Part shown: positions 44,319-52,877 of the stretch, piece after piece
How positions within the stretch are numbered: the stretch's first letter is position 1
Layout of the letters: each line of letters opens with the position of its first letter
Source of the DNA: JANMJD01 sp963828405
GTDB lineage: Bacteria; Actinomycetota; Acidimicrobiia; Acidimicrobiales; Ilumatobacteraceae
Direction of reading: 5' to 3'
NCBI GenBank assembly: GCA_963828405.1
Contig: CAWHEG010000031.1
Location: 2,604,001 to 2,668,000, forward strand
DNA: 64,000 nucleotides
Program-made: the position numbers and the translations under genes
Notes under the pieces: model-generated
Databases searched by the model: none
The model's input: only the letters and a program-made list of their open reading frames with translations
What the model was told of the DNA's origin: nothing

Positions 44319-45529
44319 GGTTCGCCGTCGATCCGTGGGACCCGAGCTACGGGGTCTCGGCCGAACTGCCCGACGAGTCGTCGGTCTCGGTCGACCTCGA
44401 CACCGAGGTGGCCGCCGACTCGTGGTCGGCGATCGCCCCGACCGGTCGCCCGGACGGGCTCGTCACCGTCGTCGACGGTGTGCGGCGGGTCGAGGCCCGG
44501 GTCTGGGTGGAGCGGGCCGACGGCGCCGTGGCCGGGGTGTGCGCGTCGTGGGCGGCCGGGTCGGTGTGCTGTGCCGAGGGCTCCGCCGTGCTGGCCGAGG
44601 TCGAGGTGGGACGCACCTTCGCCGCCCCTGGGCCGATCGAGCTCCTCGACCGCATCGGGACGACCCACGGCGTGTTCGACCCGGTGGCCTCGGCAGGCGA
44701 TCGTCCCGAGCAGCTGTGGCTCGCCGTGCAGCAGGCGATGGGCCGGGCGGAGCGACGGATCACCGAACTCGCCGCCGCCGGCGCGTCGGGGAGCCTGGTC
44801 GTCGTCGACGGACCGCTGCAGGGCCGTGATCACGTCGCCGGAGTGGTCGGGATGGTCAAGACCCACCACGTGCGCTACCTCGACGGCCGTGCCGCGCAGG
44901 TGCTGTCGGCGCTCGAACCGGGACAGCGGACCCCGGTGTTCACCATCGCCGGCGGCTACCACCGGCGGTCGTGGTACGTGCACCTGCCGGGTTCCGGCGG
45001 GACGAGGGTGCCGATGACCGGCGTCGTGCGCTGCGAGGCCCCGGTCGGCCTGGCCGGCGCGGCGCTCGGCGTCCTGGCCGACCGGACCGTTCTCGAACTC
45101 GGCCGGCTCGCCTCGGAGCCGCACAAGGACCGCCGGGCACCCCAGAACCTCTATCCGATCGCCGGGCTGGAGCGGCTCCTGCGTCACCGCATGGGCGATC
45201 CCCGGCTGCTCTACCGGTCCCTGCGCCAGGCTGCGGCTCGGGACGTCGAGCCGGGCGCCGCAGCGGCCGGCTCGGAACAGGGCGCCCGTTCGCCGTCCCC
45301 GGGACCTGAGCGGGGGGCCGGCCGCGCCGCTGGCTCAGGGCCGGGCGAGGTGGTCGACGTGCTCGTCGAGCCAGGCTCGCGAACGGCGGTTCTGGCGGGG
45401 GTAGCCACCCTCCCAGGCCGCCATGTACAGGTCCAGCCCGGCGTCCGCCCGGGCCTTCATCGAGATCATCGCCCGGTCGAGGTAGTCACCGAGGTGCGCA
45501 ACCACGGCGCGGCGTTCGCCGGACGGTGA
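44315..45529 (+). CDS. NurA-like 5'-3' nuclease (3' end uncertain)
   Basis: Protein whose first 310 residues look like the NurA RNase H-like nuclease. An N-terminal acidic strand, LVTVVDGVRRVEARVWV (Asp near residue 54), is followed by a central strand LVVVDGPLQGRDHVAGVVGM with a second Asp. The C-terminal block RRAPQNLYPIAGLERLLRHR resembles the end of NurA domains. In archaea NurA works with HerA, Mre11 and Rad50 in resection. The GTG start at 44315 overlaps the sbcC stop. Conserved sequence ends near 45235; beyond it the frame runs through Pro/Gly/Arg-rich sequence antisense to the phosphotransferase gene. The true stop may be earlier, for example TGA at 45307-45309 after an undetected indel. 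The NurA call rests on motif and context only. Confidence 0.65.
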   Translation: MRFAVDPWDPSYGVSAELPDESSVSVDLDTEVAADSWSAIAPTGRPDGLVTVVDGVRRVEARVWVERADGAVAGVCASWAAGSVCCAEGSAVLAEVEVGRTFAAPGPIELLDRIGTTHGVFDPVASAGDRPEQLWLAVQQAMGRAERRITELAAAGASGSLVVVDGPLQGRDHVAGVVGMVKTHHVRYLDGRAAQVLSALEPGQRTPVFTIAGGYHRRSWYVHLPGSGGTRVPMTGVVRCEAPVGLAGAALGVLADRTVLELGRLASEPHKDRRAPQNLYPIAGLERLLRHRMGDPRLLYRSLRQAAARDVEPGAAAAGSEQGARSPSPGPERGAGRAAGSGPGEVVDVLVEPGSRTAVLAGVATLPGRHVQVQPGVRPGLHRDHRPVEVVTEVRNHGAAFAGR

Positions 45530-46133
45530 GCCGGTGGACGTCGCACATCGTGCTGAAGCGGGCGATCAGGTCGCACCCGGCGCGGGCATCGTCGATGTCG
45601 GCCGGCGCCTTGGTCGGCACCCAGTGGCGACAGGCGATGGCGATGTCGATCAGGGGGTCGTTGGGCGCGGCGAAGTCGAAGTCGATGAACCCGACCGCCC
45701 GGGAACCGCGGACCACGACGTTCTCGACGCACAGGTCGTTGTGACAGACGATCGCACCCGGCTGGGCGGGCGGCAGGTTGGCGCGGTCCCACACCGCACC
45801 CGCCGGTGGGGCGAATCCGGCCGCCGCGCCGTGCATCGCCCGTTGCAGCTCGGCGACGCTGATGAGCAGGTCGTGATCTGCCACCCAGTCCGGGAAGGGC
45901 GGCACGCCGACGTCGCCATCGAGCCAGGAGAGGATCTCCCGGCCCCGGTCGTCGATACCCAGGGGTTGCGGGACGGTCGCCAATCCCTGCCCGCGCAGGT
46001 GGATGAGGAACGCCTGCACCGAGGCGGTGTGCGGGCGCCAGGGACGCCGCACGGTGTCGCCGATCCGCACGACCAGCCCGCCCGAACCCATCCCGCCGGC
46101 CAGGGCGATCTCTGCGCCGTCGTCGGATTCCAC
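45335..46133 (-). CDS. Aminoglycoside phosphotransferase-like kinase (one frameshift)
   Basis: Small-molecule kinase of about 265 aa in the APH/choline kinase fold. The catalytic loop VCHNDLCVENVVVRGSRAVG holds the HxD and Asn. The metal-binding block GFIDFDFAAPNDPLIDIAIA follows, with RHWVPTKAPADIDDARAG after it. The start is a GTG at 46133. An extra base near 45521 shifts the frame after MCDVHRLT; the corrected tail (GERRAVVAHLGDYLDRAMIS and on to LDEHVDHLARP) stops at 45335. Members of this fold phosphorylate antibiotics, choline, homoserine or sugars; the substrate here is not evident. The 3' end is convergent with the NurA-like gene. Confidence 0.82.
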
Positions 46134-46304
46134 GACCGGAGCGTACCGGCCCTTTGCTCGCCGGTCCGCCGGTCGGTGCCCCTGGGCCGACCGCCGGCCG
46201 CGGTGGCGGCGTCCGCAGTCACACGTTCGGTGCCATTGTTCAAGTAAGGACGATCGGCCCCTTGACCCGGCCTGAACCTTCGATGCCGGCGCCAGGCACG
46301 GTCC

Positions 46305-46982
46305 TCAGCGGTCGACCGCAAGCCTGGTCACGGCGTCGGCGATGGCGGCGGCGAAGCGCTGCCTGCCGAGTTCGGTGAGGTGCACCCCGTCGGCTTCGAT
46401 GAGGCCCGGCTCGGCGGTGACCGCCGCCCCCCATGGCACCACTGCCCGGCAGGCCAGGCGTCCGACCTGCTCGGCGATGACGAACGCCGCGGCGCTGGCC
46501 CGGTCGATGCCTTCCTGCGGCACGGGGTCGACGACGTAGGGCAGCACCCACAGCACGCAGGCATCGGGGCCGATGGCGTCCAGCAGGTCGGTGACGTCGG
46601 CGCGGATCTCGTCATCGGGCCGCAGGGCGTAGGCGGCGTCGTTCGTCCCGAGGGCGACGACCCACTGCGTCGGGCCGGCCTGCCGGAGCTCGGCCACCCG
46701 GTCCAGCCCGGCGTCGGAGAGGTGGGACCGGGCGATGGTGCGCCCGCCGACGGCGTCGATCGTCGCCCCGGGGAGCACGGCGGCGATCGCTTCGCGTGAT
46801 TCGACGGTGAGCGAGTCACCGAGCACGACCAGGCCGCTCCCCGTCGTCGCCAGCGGATCAGGCACGGTCGCCTCGGGCCAGATCGTGTCCGGCGGCGCCG
46901 CGCAGTCGCCCTCGCAGGCGGTCCCGCACCCTCCGGCCGACAGCGCTGCGACGGCGACGAGGATGGCGGGGCCGAAGTTCAT
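46305..46982 (-). CDS. Exported SGNH/GDSL hydrolase
   Basis: Serine esterase-type protein of 225 aa. The N-terminal segment ILVAVAALSAGGCGTACEGD looks like a signal sequence with a weak lipobox, so it may be a lipoprotein. SGNH blocks are present: GLVVLGDSLTVES (nucleophile Ser), VVALGTNDAAYAL (Asn) and IEADGVHLTELGRQRF (Asp and His). It would hydrolyse an ester, perhaps an acetyl or lipid group, outside the membrane; no substrate can be named. It is divergent from the secreted carboxypeptidase at 47084, with a 101-nt gap between them. Confidence 0.85.
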   Translation of the reverse strand: MNFGPAILVAVAALSAGGCGTACEGDCAAPPDTIWPEATVPDPLATTGSGLVVLGDSLTVESREAIAAVLPGATIDAVGGRTIARSHLSDAGLDRVAELRQAGPTQWVVALGTNDAAYALRPDDEIRADVTDLLDAIGPDACVLWVLPYVVDPVPQEGIDRASAAAFVIAEQVGRLACRAVVPWGAAVTAEPGLIEADGVHLTELGRQRFAAAIADAVTRLAVDR

Positions 46983-47083
46983 CCCATCACTGTGACGCTC
47001 TCCACCCCGCCTGTACCAGACGAATCACTCGACAATCGTTGTGGCCGATGATTCACTGCACGTGACCGCTCTCTGGAGGTTCG

Positions 47084-48865
47084 ATGTTCCGTTCGTCCCG
47101 TTCCCCGCGCCGACGCCTGATGGTCTTCGGCTGTGCCGCCGCACTCGTGCTCGTCGGAGCGACACAGGCCGCCGGCTCGCCGCTCCCACCTGCGCCGGTC
47201 GGCCCAGCATCCGGCGCTGCATCCGGCCCGGTGTCCGAGGATGTGCTCGTGCTCCGGGTGTCCGACCCGAGGCGATCGGTGCAGGAGCTCGCCGACTACC
47301 TGCAGGCCAATGGCTTCGATCTGCTCGAAGCCCGCTCCGGGGATTCCCTGTTCGTCCACGGCGACGGGAGCGTCGTCGATCGCCTGGGCGCAGCCGGCGT
47401 TCGGGTGAGGATCGACCAGCGGCTCACCGCGACGGCCCCGGCCCAGGCGGGACCGGTGGCCGCAGCGGCGCCCACGTTCTACGGGGGGTACACGAGCATC
47501 GGCCAGATCGAGGCCGACCTGGTCTCGATCGCCGCGACGCACCCGGCGCTGGCCACCCTCATCGACTACGGCGACTCGTGGCGCAAGGTCAACGGGCGGC
47601 CCGGCCCCCACGACCTGTGGGCGCTGTGCATCACCAACCGCCAGGCCGGGGACTGCGTGACCAGCCCGAACGCCGTCAAGCCGCGGTTGCTGGTGATGGC
47701 GTCGATCCATGCCCGCGAGATCACCACCTCCGAGGTGGCGATGCGGTTGATCCGCGAGCTGACCGGCAAGTACGGCACTGACGCCGAGATCACCACGATC
47801 CTCGATTCCACCGAGATCTGGGTGCTCCCCGACGTCAACCCCGACGGTCGCGACATCGTCGAGCTCGGCGGGACGAGCCCGTATCTGCAGCGCAAGAACG
47901 CCGACGACATCGGTGGTGGGGCGTGCAGCGTTCCGCCGACGGTCAGCAATCAGGCCGGCGTCGACCTGAATCGCAACAACGCCTTCAAGTACGGCGGTGC
48001 GGGCACGAGCACCAACCCGTGCGACCAGACCTACCGTGGCGCGTCGGCCGCCTCCGAACCCGAGACGCAGGCCCTGGCCCAGCTGTTCGGCCAGCTCTTC
48101 CCCGACGTCAAGGGCCCCAACGACACCGACGCGGTGGCCACGACGGCCCGCAACGCGCTTGTCACGCTGCACAGCTACTCGAACCTCGTGCTCCTGCCCT
48201 GGGGTTGGACGACGACGAAGTCGCCCAACGACGCCGGCCTGCGGGCCATGGCGTTCAGGATGTCGTACTTCAACGGCTACCGGACGGGCACCGGGCCCGA
48301 GGTGCTCTACGCCACGACGGGCACGACCGACGACTTCGCCTACGGGACGCTGGGCGTCGCCTCCTTCACGTTCGAGATCGGTCCGTCGAGCGGGAGCTGC
48401 AGCGGGTTCACACCGGCGTTCTCGTGCCAGGCCACCTTCTGGACCCTCAACGGCCCCGCCCTGCTGCACGCCGCCAAGCTGGCCCGGCAGCCCTACGCCC
48501 TGCCGCTCGGACCGACGACCCGCTCGGGGTCCCTGTCGGCGTCCACGGTGGCCCGCGGCACGAACGTCACGCTCTCGGCGACGGCCGACGACAACGCGCT
48601 CGGCTCGGCGTCCGGCAGCGTCGGGCGGCCGTCGACCCAGCGGATCAGCACCGGTGAGTACTACATCGACACCGCGCCGTGGGCCGGTGGCACGGCCGTG
48701 GCGATGTCGGCGACCGACGGCAGGTTCAACTCGGCCACCGAGGGGATCCGGGCGACCGTCGCCACGACCGGGCTGAGCCTCGGACGCCACACGCTGTGGG
48801 TGCGGGCACGCGACCTCGCCGGCAACTGGGGCCCGACGCAGGCCCTGTTCCTCACCGTGACCTGA
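47084..48865 (+). CDS. Secreted M14 zinc carboxypeptidase
   Basis: Exported metallopeptidase of 593 aa. A signal peptide covers residues 1-30 (LMVFGCAAALVLVGATQAAG). A propeptide-like region to about residue 125 precedes the M14 catalytic domain. Zinc and substrate residues are visible: SIHAREITTSEVAMRLI (HxxE), LPDVNPDGRD, VDLNRNNAFKYGG (Asn-Arg), TLHSYSNLVLLPWGW (third zinc ligand) and the general base in ASFTFEIGPS. The last 110 aa form an Ig-like or beta-rich domain (LSASTVARGTNVTLSATADD). It should trim C-terminal residues of external peptides for nutrition. GGAGG lies 5 nt before the ATG. Confidence 0.92.
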   Translation: MFRSSRSPRRRLMVFGCAAALVLVGATQAAGSPLPPAPVGPASGAASGPVSEDVLVLRVSDPRRSVQELADYLQANGFDLLEARSGDSLFVHGDGSVVDRLGAAGVRVRIDQRLTATAPAQAGPVAAAAPTFYGGYTSIGQIEADLVSIAATHPALATLIDYGDSWRKVNGRPGPHDLWALCITNRQAGDCVTSPNAVKPRLLVMASIHAREITTSEVAMRLIRELTGKYGTDAEITTILDSTEIWVLPDVNPDGRDIVELGGTSPYLQRKNADDIGGGACSVPPTVSNQAGVDLNRNNAFKYGGAGTSTNPCDQTYRGASAASEPETQALAQLFGQLFPDVKGPNDTDAVATTARNALVTLHSYSNLVLLPWGWTTTKSPNDAGLRAMAFRMSYFNGYRTGTGPEVLYATTGTTDDFAYGTLGVASFTFEIGPSSGSCSGFTPAFSCQATFWTLNGPALLHAAKLARQPYALPLGPTTRSGSLSASTVARGTNVTLSATADDNALGSASGSVGRPSTQRISTGEYYIDTAPWAGGTAVAMSATDGRFNSATEGIRATVATTGLSLGRHTLWVRARDLAGNWGPTQALFLTVT

Positions 48866-48905
48866 TCGGGGTCCTCATCGACGGCAATCTGGCCGACGGG
48901 GACGG

Positions 48906-50006
48906 TCAGCGGGGCAAGCCGAGGACGCGTTCGCCGAGGATGTTGCGCATCACGTTCGACGTCCCGCCCATGATCGTGTACCCGGGCGCGTAGACGATGC
49001 CCTGGGTGACGTCGTTCCACAGCGTGGCCTCGGCCCCGAGCACGCGGGCGACGAACTCGGCGACGCGCTGCTCGTGCTCGGTGCAGAAGCACTTGGTCGC
49101 CGCCGAGAACCCCTTGGGCGCCTGGCGCAGCACCTCGCGGATCACGAGGATGCGGCCGATGCGGTAGCCGGTCTCGAGCGCCGCCATCTCCTGACGGATC
49201 AAGGGATCGGCCGTGTCGGCACGCTCGGCGGCGATGCGGTACAGGGCGTGGTTCGAGACCAGTCGGTCGATCCCGCCCCGCTCGTGCTCGAGTTGGGCCA
49301 TCGTCTGCTTGAACGCCCCTCCCTCGGTGCCGACCAGATTGGCGACCGGGACGCGCACGTCGGTGAAGAACACCTCGCAGAAGTGCCGGTTGGTGGTCAT
49401 GTCCTGGATCGGGCGGACCTCGATGCCCGGCGCGTCCATCGGCACGATGACCTCGGAGATCCCGGCGTGGGGCGGGCCGTCGGCGCGGGTTCGACAGATC
49501 AGGTAGACGTAGTCGGCCACGGCCCCGAACGACGTCCAGATCTTCTGGCCGTTGATCACGAAGTCGTCACCGTCGCGGACGGCGCGGGTCTGCAGCGCGG
49601 CGAGATCGCTCCCCGCGTTGGGCTCCGACATACCGATGCACCAGGTGGTCTCGCCGCTGACGATCCCGGGGAGGAACTCGGCCTGCTGATCGGGTGTGCC
49701 GTAGTTGAGCAGCGACGGTCCCATCTGGCGGTCGGCGAACCATCCGGCGGCGATCGGCGCCCCGGCCCTGATCATCTCCTCGCCGACGATCAACCGCTCG
49801 ATCGGCGGGCGGGCAGGCCCGCTGTAGGGGTTGTCGGGCCAGGTCATCCCGATCCACCCGTTGGCCGCCATCGTCTTGGAGAACTCCTTCGAGAACCCGT
49901 TGATCCACGAGTCGTTGTGGCGTCCGTAGCGGACGACCGCCTCGGCGGCGACCCTCGCAGCCCGTTCTCGCAGCGCAACCAGGTCCGGGCTCCAGGCAAA
50001 GTCCAT
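48906..50006 (-). CDS. Acyl-CoA dehydrogenase
   Basis: FAD-dependent acyl-CoA dehydrogenase of 366 aa. It shows WCIGMSEPNAGSDLAALQTR (FAD/acyl-CoA pocket), FVINGQKIWTSFGAVADYVY, and the C-terminal helix block QGIVYAPGYTIMGGTSNVMR with ILGERVLGLPR. The usual GYTREF-type base region is replaced by a variant, as in many FadE17/FadE26-like actinobacterial enzymes that act on steroid side chains or branched acids; those often work as heterodimers with a second subunit not seen here. Electrons would go to ETF. It stands alone, convergent with the carboxypeptidase gene. Confidence 0.9.
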   Translation of the reverse strand: MDFAWSPDLVALRERAARVAAEAVVRYGRHNDSWINGFSKEFSKTMAANGWIGMTWPDNPYSGPARPPIERLIVGEEMIRAGAPIAAGWFADRQMGPSLLNYGTPDQQAEFLPGIVSGETTWCIGMSEPNAGSDLAALQTRAVRDGDDFVINGQKIWTSFGAVADYVYLICRTRADGPPHAGISEVIVPMDAPGIEVRPIQDMTTNRHFCEVFFTDVRVPVANLVGTEGGAFKQTMAQLEHERGGIDRLVSNHALYRIAAERADTADPLIRQEMAALETGYRIGRILVIREVLRQAPKGFSAATKCFCTEHEQRVAEFVARVLGAEATLWNDVTQGIVYAPGYTIMGGTSNVMRNILGERVLGLPR

Positions 50007-50043
50007 CGCCCGGATCGTAGGGCAGGAATGGCACGATGCGAGG

Positions 50044-51537
50044 ATGAGGATCTACATCGCCGGCGTGCAGCACGAGTCGAGTTCGTTCTCACCGATCCCG
50101 ACCGCCTACCGCTCGTTCGTCCGTGAGCGCTGGACACCCGACGACCCCGCGGCGTGCCACGGATTCGGCTATGGCGAGGCGTGTGCCCTGGCCACCGACG
50201 ACGGGATGGACGTCGTCGCCGGGCCGTTCTTCAACGCACAGCCGAGTCTGCCGTGCACGACGGATGCCTGGCAGCGAATCAGCGGCGAGATCATCGACGG
50301 CCTCCGGGCGGCGATGCCGGTCGATGCCGTGCTGCTCTGCCTGCACGGAGCGCAGATGACCGACCGCCTCGACGACGCCGAGGGCGACCTGCTCGCCCGG
50401 GTGCGCGAGGTCGTCGGCGATCGCCGGCCGGTGGGGGCGCTGCTCGACCTGCACGCCAACGTCACCCCGGCGATGCTGGGCGAGGCCGATCTCGTCGTGT
50501 CGTGCCGCGAGTACCCGCACACCGACTACGGCCGCCGGGCCGGCGAGATGCTGCCCGTGCTGCGTTCGATCGCCGCCGGCGGTGTGCGGCCGGTGACCGT
50601 CGCCCTGCGGCTCCCCGCTCCCGGGGTCTACCCCACGCCCGAGGAGCCGTTCTCGTCGTTCGTCGCCCGGATGACCGCCGACCAGGACTCGCCCGGCGTG
50701 CTCGCCGTGTCGGCCAACCACGGCTTCGAGGGGGCCGACATCCCCGACATGTCGTGCACGTTCGTGGTCACGACCGACGGCGATCGGGCGCTGGCCGAGA
50801 GCACGGCCCGCCGGGTGGCCGAGGACTTCCTCGCCACGGTGGCCTCCCGCTCGTGGAGCGGGCTCGATGTGGCCGGGGCGCTCGATGCCGCCCTCGCCCT
50901 GCCCGGGCGACCGGTGGTGATCGCCGACCGCTCCGACAACCCTGGTGCCGGCGCCCCGGGCGATTCGACCTACCTGTTGGCCGAGATCCTCGGCCGCGGT
51001 CTCGACGAGGTGGCCCTCGCGATGCTGTGGGACCCGGTGGTGGTCGACATGTGCCACGACGCCGGCGTCGGCGCCCGGCTGCCGCTGCGCATCGGCGGCA
51101 AGTCGGGCCCGCTGTCGGGGGACCCGCTCGACGTCGCCGCCGAGGTGACCGCCGTTCGCCGGGACGCCTGCCAGGCGTTGTTCGGTCGCGGCGTACCGAC
51201 CCTGCCCCTCGGACGTTCGGCCGCGGTCCGGGTGGGCGGGGTCGACATCGTGCTCAACTCGCGACGCGAGCAGGTGTTCAGCGCGCACTGCTTCACGGAG
51301 CACGGCATCGACCCGGCCGCCCGGCGAATCGTGGTCGTCAAGAGCATGCAGCACTTCATGGGCGGCTTCGCCCCGATCGCCGCCCATGTCGTGCGCTGCG
51401 ACGGCCCCGGCGTCGCCACGCTCGACATGACCCAACTGCCGTTCCGGCGGGTGCGGCGCCCGCTGCTGGGTCTCGACCCGATCGAGACGATCGAGATCGA
51501 ACCGATTCCGGTCGCCCAACCGAGCCGGTTCAGCTGA
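50044..51537 (+). CDS. M81 family metallopeptidase (MlrC-like)
   Basis: Protein of 497 aa of the DUF1485/M81 family, named for MlrC, which cuts linear microcystin fragments. It begins RIYIAGVQHESSSFSPIPTA and contains LLDLHANVTPAMLGEADLVV, CREYPHTDYGRRAGEM, SANHGFEGADIPDMSCTFVV and IADRSDNPGAGAPGDSTYLL. Several conserved His and Asp residues are suited to zinc. Members are widespread in bacteria that never meet microcystin, so the natural substrate is probably another small peptide or amide. It is divergent from the acyl-CoA dehydrogenase (37 nt). Confidence 0.9.
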   Translation: MRIYIAGVQHESSSFSPIPTAYRSFVRERWTPDDPAACHGFGYGEACALATDDGMDVVAGPFFNAQPSLPCTTDAWQRISGEIIDGLRAAMPVDAVLLCLHGAQMTDRLDDAEGDLLARVREVVGDRRPVGALLDLHANVTPAMLGEADLVVSCREYPHTDYGRRAGEMLPVLRSIAAGGVRPVTVALRLPAPGVYPTPEEPFSSFVARMTADQDSPGVLAVSANHGFEGADIPDMSCTFVVTTDGDRALAESTARRVAEDFLATVASRSWSGLDVAGALDAALALPGRPVVIADRSDNPGAGAPGDSTYLLAEILGRGLDEVALAMLWDPVVVDMCHDAGVGARLPLRIGGKSGPLSGDPLDVAAEVTAVRRDACQALFGRGVPTLPLGRSAAVRVGGVDIVLNSRREQVFSAHCFTEHGIDPAARRIVVVKSMQHFMGGFAPIAAHVVRCDGPGVATLDMTQLPFRRVRRPLLGLDPIETIEIEPIPVAQPSRFS

Positions 51538-51603
51538 GTCGTCGGCACGACTCGCCGGGCAGGTGGCGGTCGGCCTCTTCGATGGATGACGGGGTCGCGC
51601 GCT

Positions 51604-51628
51604 AACTTGTACAAGTCCCATACAAGTT
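51604..51628. promoter_or_regulatory. Palindromic operator upstream of icd
   Basis: ACTTGTACAAGT (51605-51616) is a perfect 12-bp palindrome. AACTTGTA (51604-51611) is also repeated inverted as TACAAGTT at 51621-51628. The cluster lies 32-56 nt before the icd ATG, in GC-rich surroundings, and overlaps a TANNNT box (TAACTT, 51603-51608). It is probably a regulator-binding site that controls icd. Confidence 0.6.
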
Positions 51629-51659
51629 GGTCCGGCCCACTCAGGAAGGTACGCACACG

Positions 51660-52877
51660 ATGGCGAAGATCAAGGTCGAGCACCCGGTCGTCGAGATGGA
51701 CGGCGACGAGATGACACGGATCATCTGGCAGTTCATCAAGGACAAGCTGATCCTGCCGTACCTCGACATCGAGCTCGACTACTACGACCTCGGCATCGAG
51801 CACCGCGACGCCACCGACGACCAGGTGACGATCGACGCGGCCAATGCGACCAAGCGCCACGGCGTGGGAGTCAAGTGCGCCACGATCACCCCCGACGAGG
51901 CGCGCGTCGAGGAGTTCGGGCTGAAGAAGATGTGGAAGTCGCCCAACGGCACGATCCGCAACATCCTCGGTGGCGTCATCTTCCGCGAGCCGATCGTGAT
52001 CTCCAACATCCCGCGCCTCGTGCCCGGCTGGACCAAGCCGATCGTCATCGGCCGTCACGCCCACGGCGATCAGTACAAGGCGACCGACTGGAAGGTGCCC
52101 GGCGAGGGCACCGTCACGATGACGTTCACCCCGGCCGACGGCGGGGAGCCGGTCGAGATGAAGGTCGCCGACTTCGGCGCCGACGGCGGCGTGGTGATGG
52201 GCATGTACAACTACAACGACTCGATCCGCGATTTCGCCCGGGCCTCGCTGCGCTACGGCCTCAACCGCCACATGCCCGTCTACATGAGCACGAAGAACAC
52301 CATCCTCAAGGCCTACGACGGCTCGTTCAAGGACATCTTCGAGGACGTCTACCGGAACGAGTTCAAGACCGAGATGGACGCCGCCGGCCTGACCTACGAG
52401 CACCGCCTGATCGACGACATGGTTGCCTGCGCGATGAAGTGGGAGGGCGGTTACGTCTGGGCGTGCAAGAACTACGACGGTGATGTGCAATCCGACACCG
52501 TCGCCCAGGGCTTCGGTTCGCTCGGGCTGATGACCTCGGTGCTGATGACGCCCGATGGCCGGACGGTGGAGGCCGAGGCCGCCCACGGGACAGTGACCCG
52601 CCACTACCGTGAGCACCAGAAGGGCAACAAGACCTCGACCAACCCGATCGCCTCGATCTACGCCTGGACCCAGGGTCTGACGTACCGGGGTCGGATGGAC
52701 GGCACGCCGCAGGTCGTCGGGTTCGCCGAAGCGCTCGAAGGCGTCTGTGTCGAGGCCGTGGAGGCCGGCGAGATGACCAAGGACCTGGCGATCCTCGTCG
52801 CCCGTGACGCCCCCTACCTGCACACCGAGGACTTCCTCGACGCCCTCGACCGCCGCCTGCAGGCCAAGATGGCGTGA
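51660..52877 (+). CDS. icd: NADP-dependent isocitrate dehydrogenase
   Basis: TCA-cycle enzyme of 405 aa that decarboxylates isocitrate to 2-oxoglutarate. It belongs to the homodimeric subfamily II shared with eukaryotic enzymes: VVEMDGDEMTRIIWQFIKDK, KSPNGTIRNILGGVIFREPI (isocitrate loop), VIGRHAHGDQYKATD, and the metal and cofactor block DDMVACAMKWEGGYVWACKN, then AAHGTVTRHYREHQKG. The ATG at 51660 follows AGGAAGG by about 10 nt. A palindromic operator sits just upstream. It overlaps the HAD gene by 4 nt. Confidence 0.97.
   Translation: MAKIKVEHPVVEMDGDEMTRIIWQFIKDKLILPYLDIELDYYDLGIEHRDATDDQVTIDAANATKRHGVGVKCATITPDEARVEEFGLKKMWKSPNGTIRNILGGVIFREPIVISNIPRLVPGWTKPIVIGRHAHGDQYKATDWKVPGEGTVTMTFTPADGGEPVEMKVADFGADGGVVMGMYNYNDSIRDFARASLRYGLNRHMPVYMSTKNTILKAYDGSFKDIFEDVYRNEFKTEMDAAGLTYEHRLIDDMVACAMKWEGGYVWACKNYDGDVQSDTVAQGFGSLGLMTSVLMTPDGRTVEAEAAHGTVTRHYREHQKGNKTSTNPIASIYAWTQGLTYRGRMDGTPQVVGFAEALEGVCVEAVEAGEMTKDLAILVARDAPYLHTEDFLDALDRRLQAKMA

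Noticed and set aside
45335..46133. Aminoglycoside resistance gene
   Set aside because: The fold is APH-like, but the family includes many unrelated small-molecule kinases and nothing here points to antibiotic resistance.
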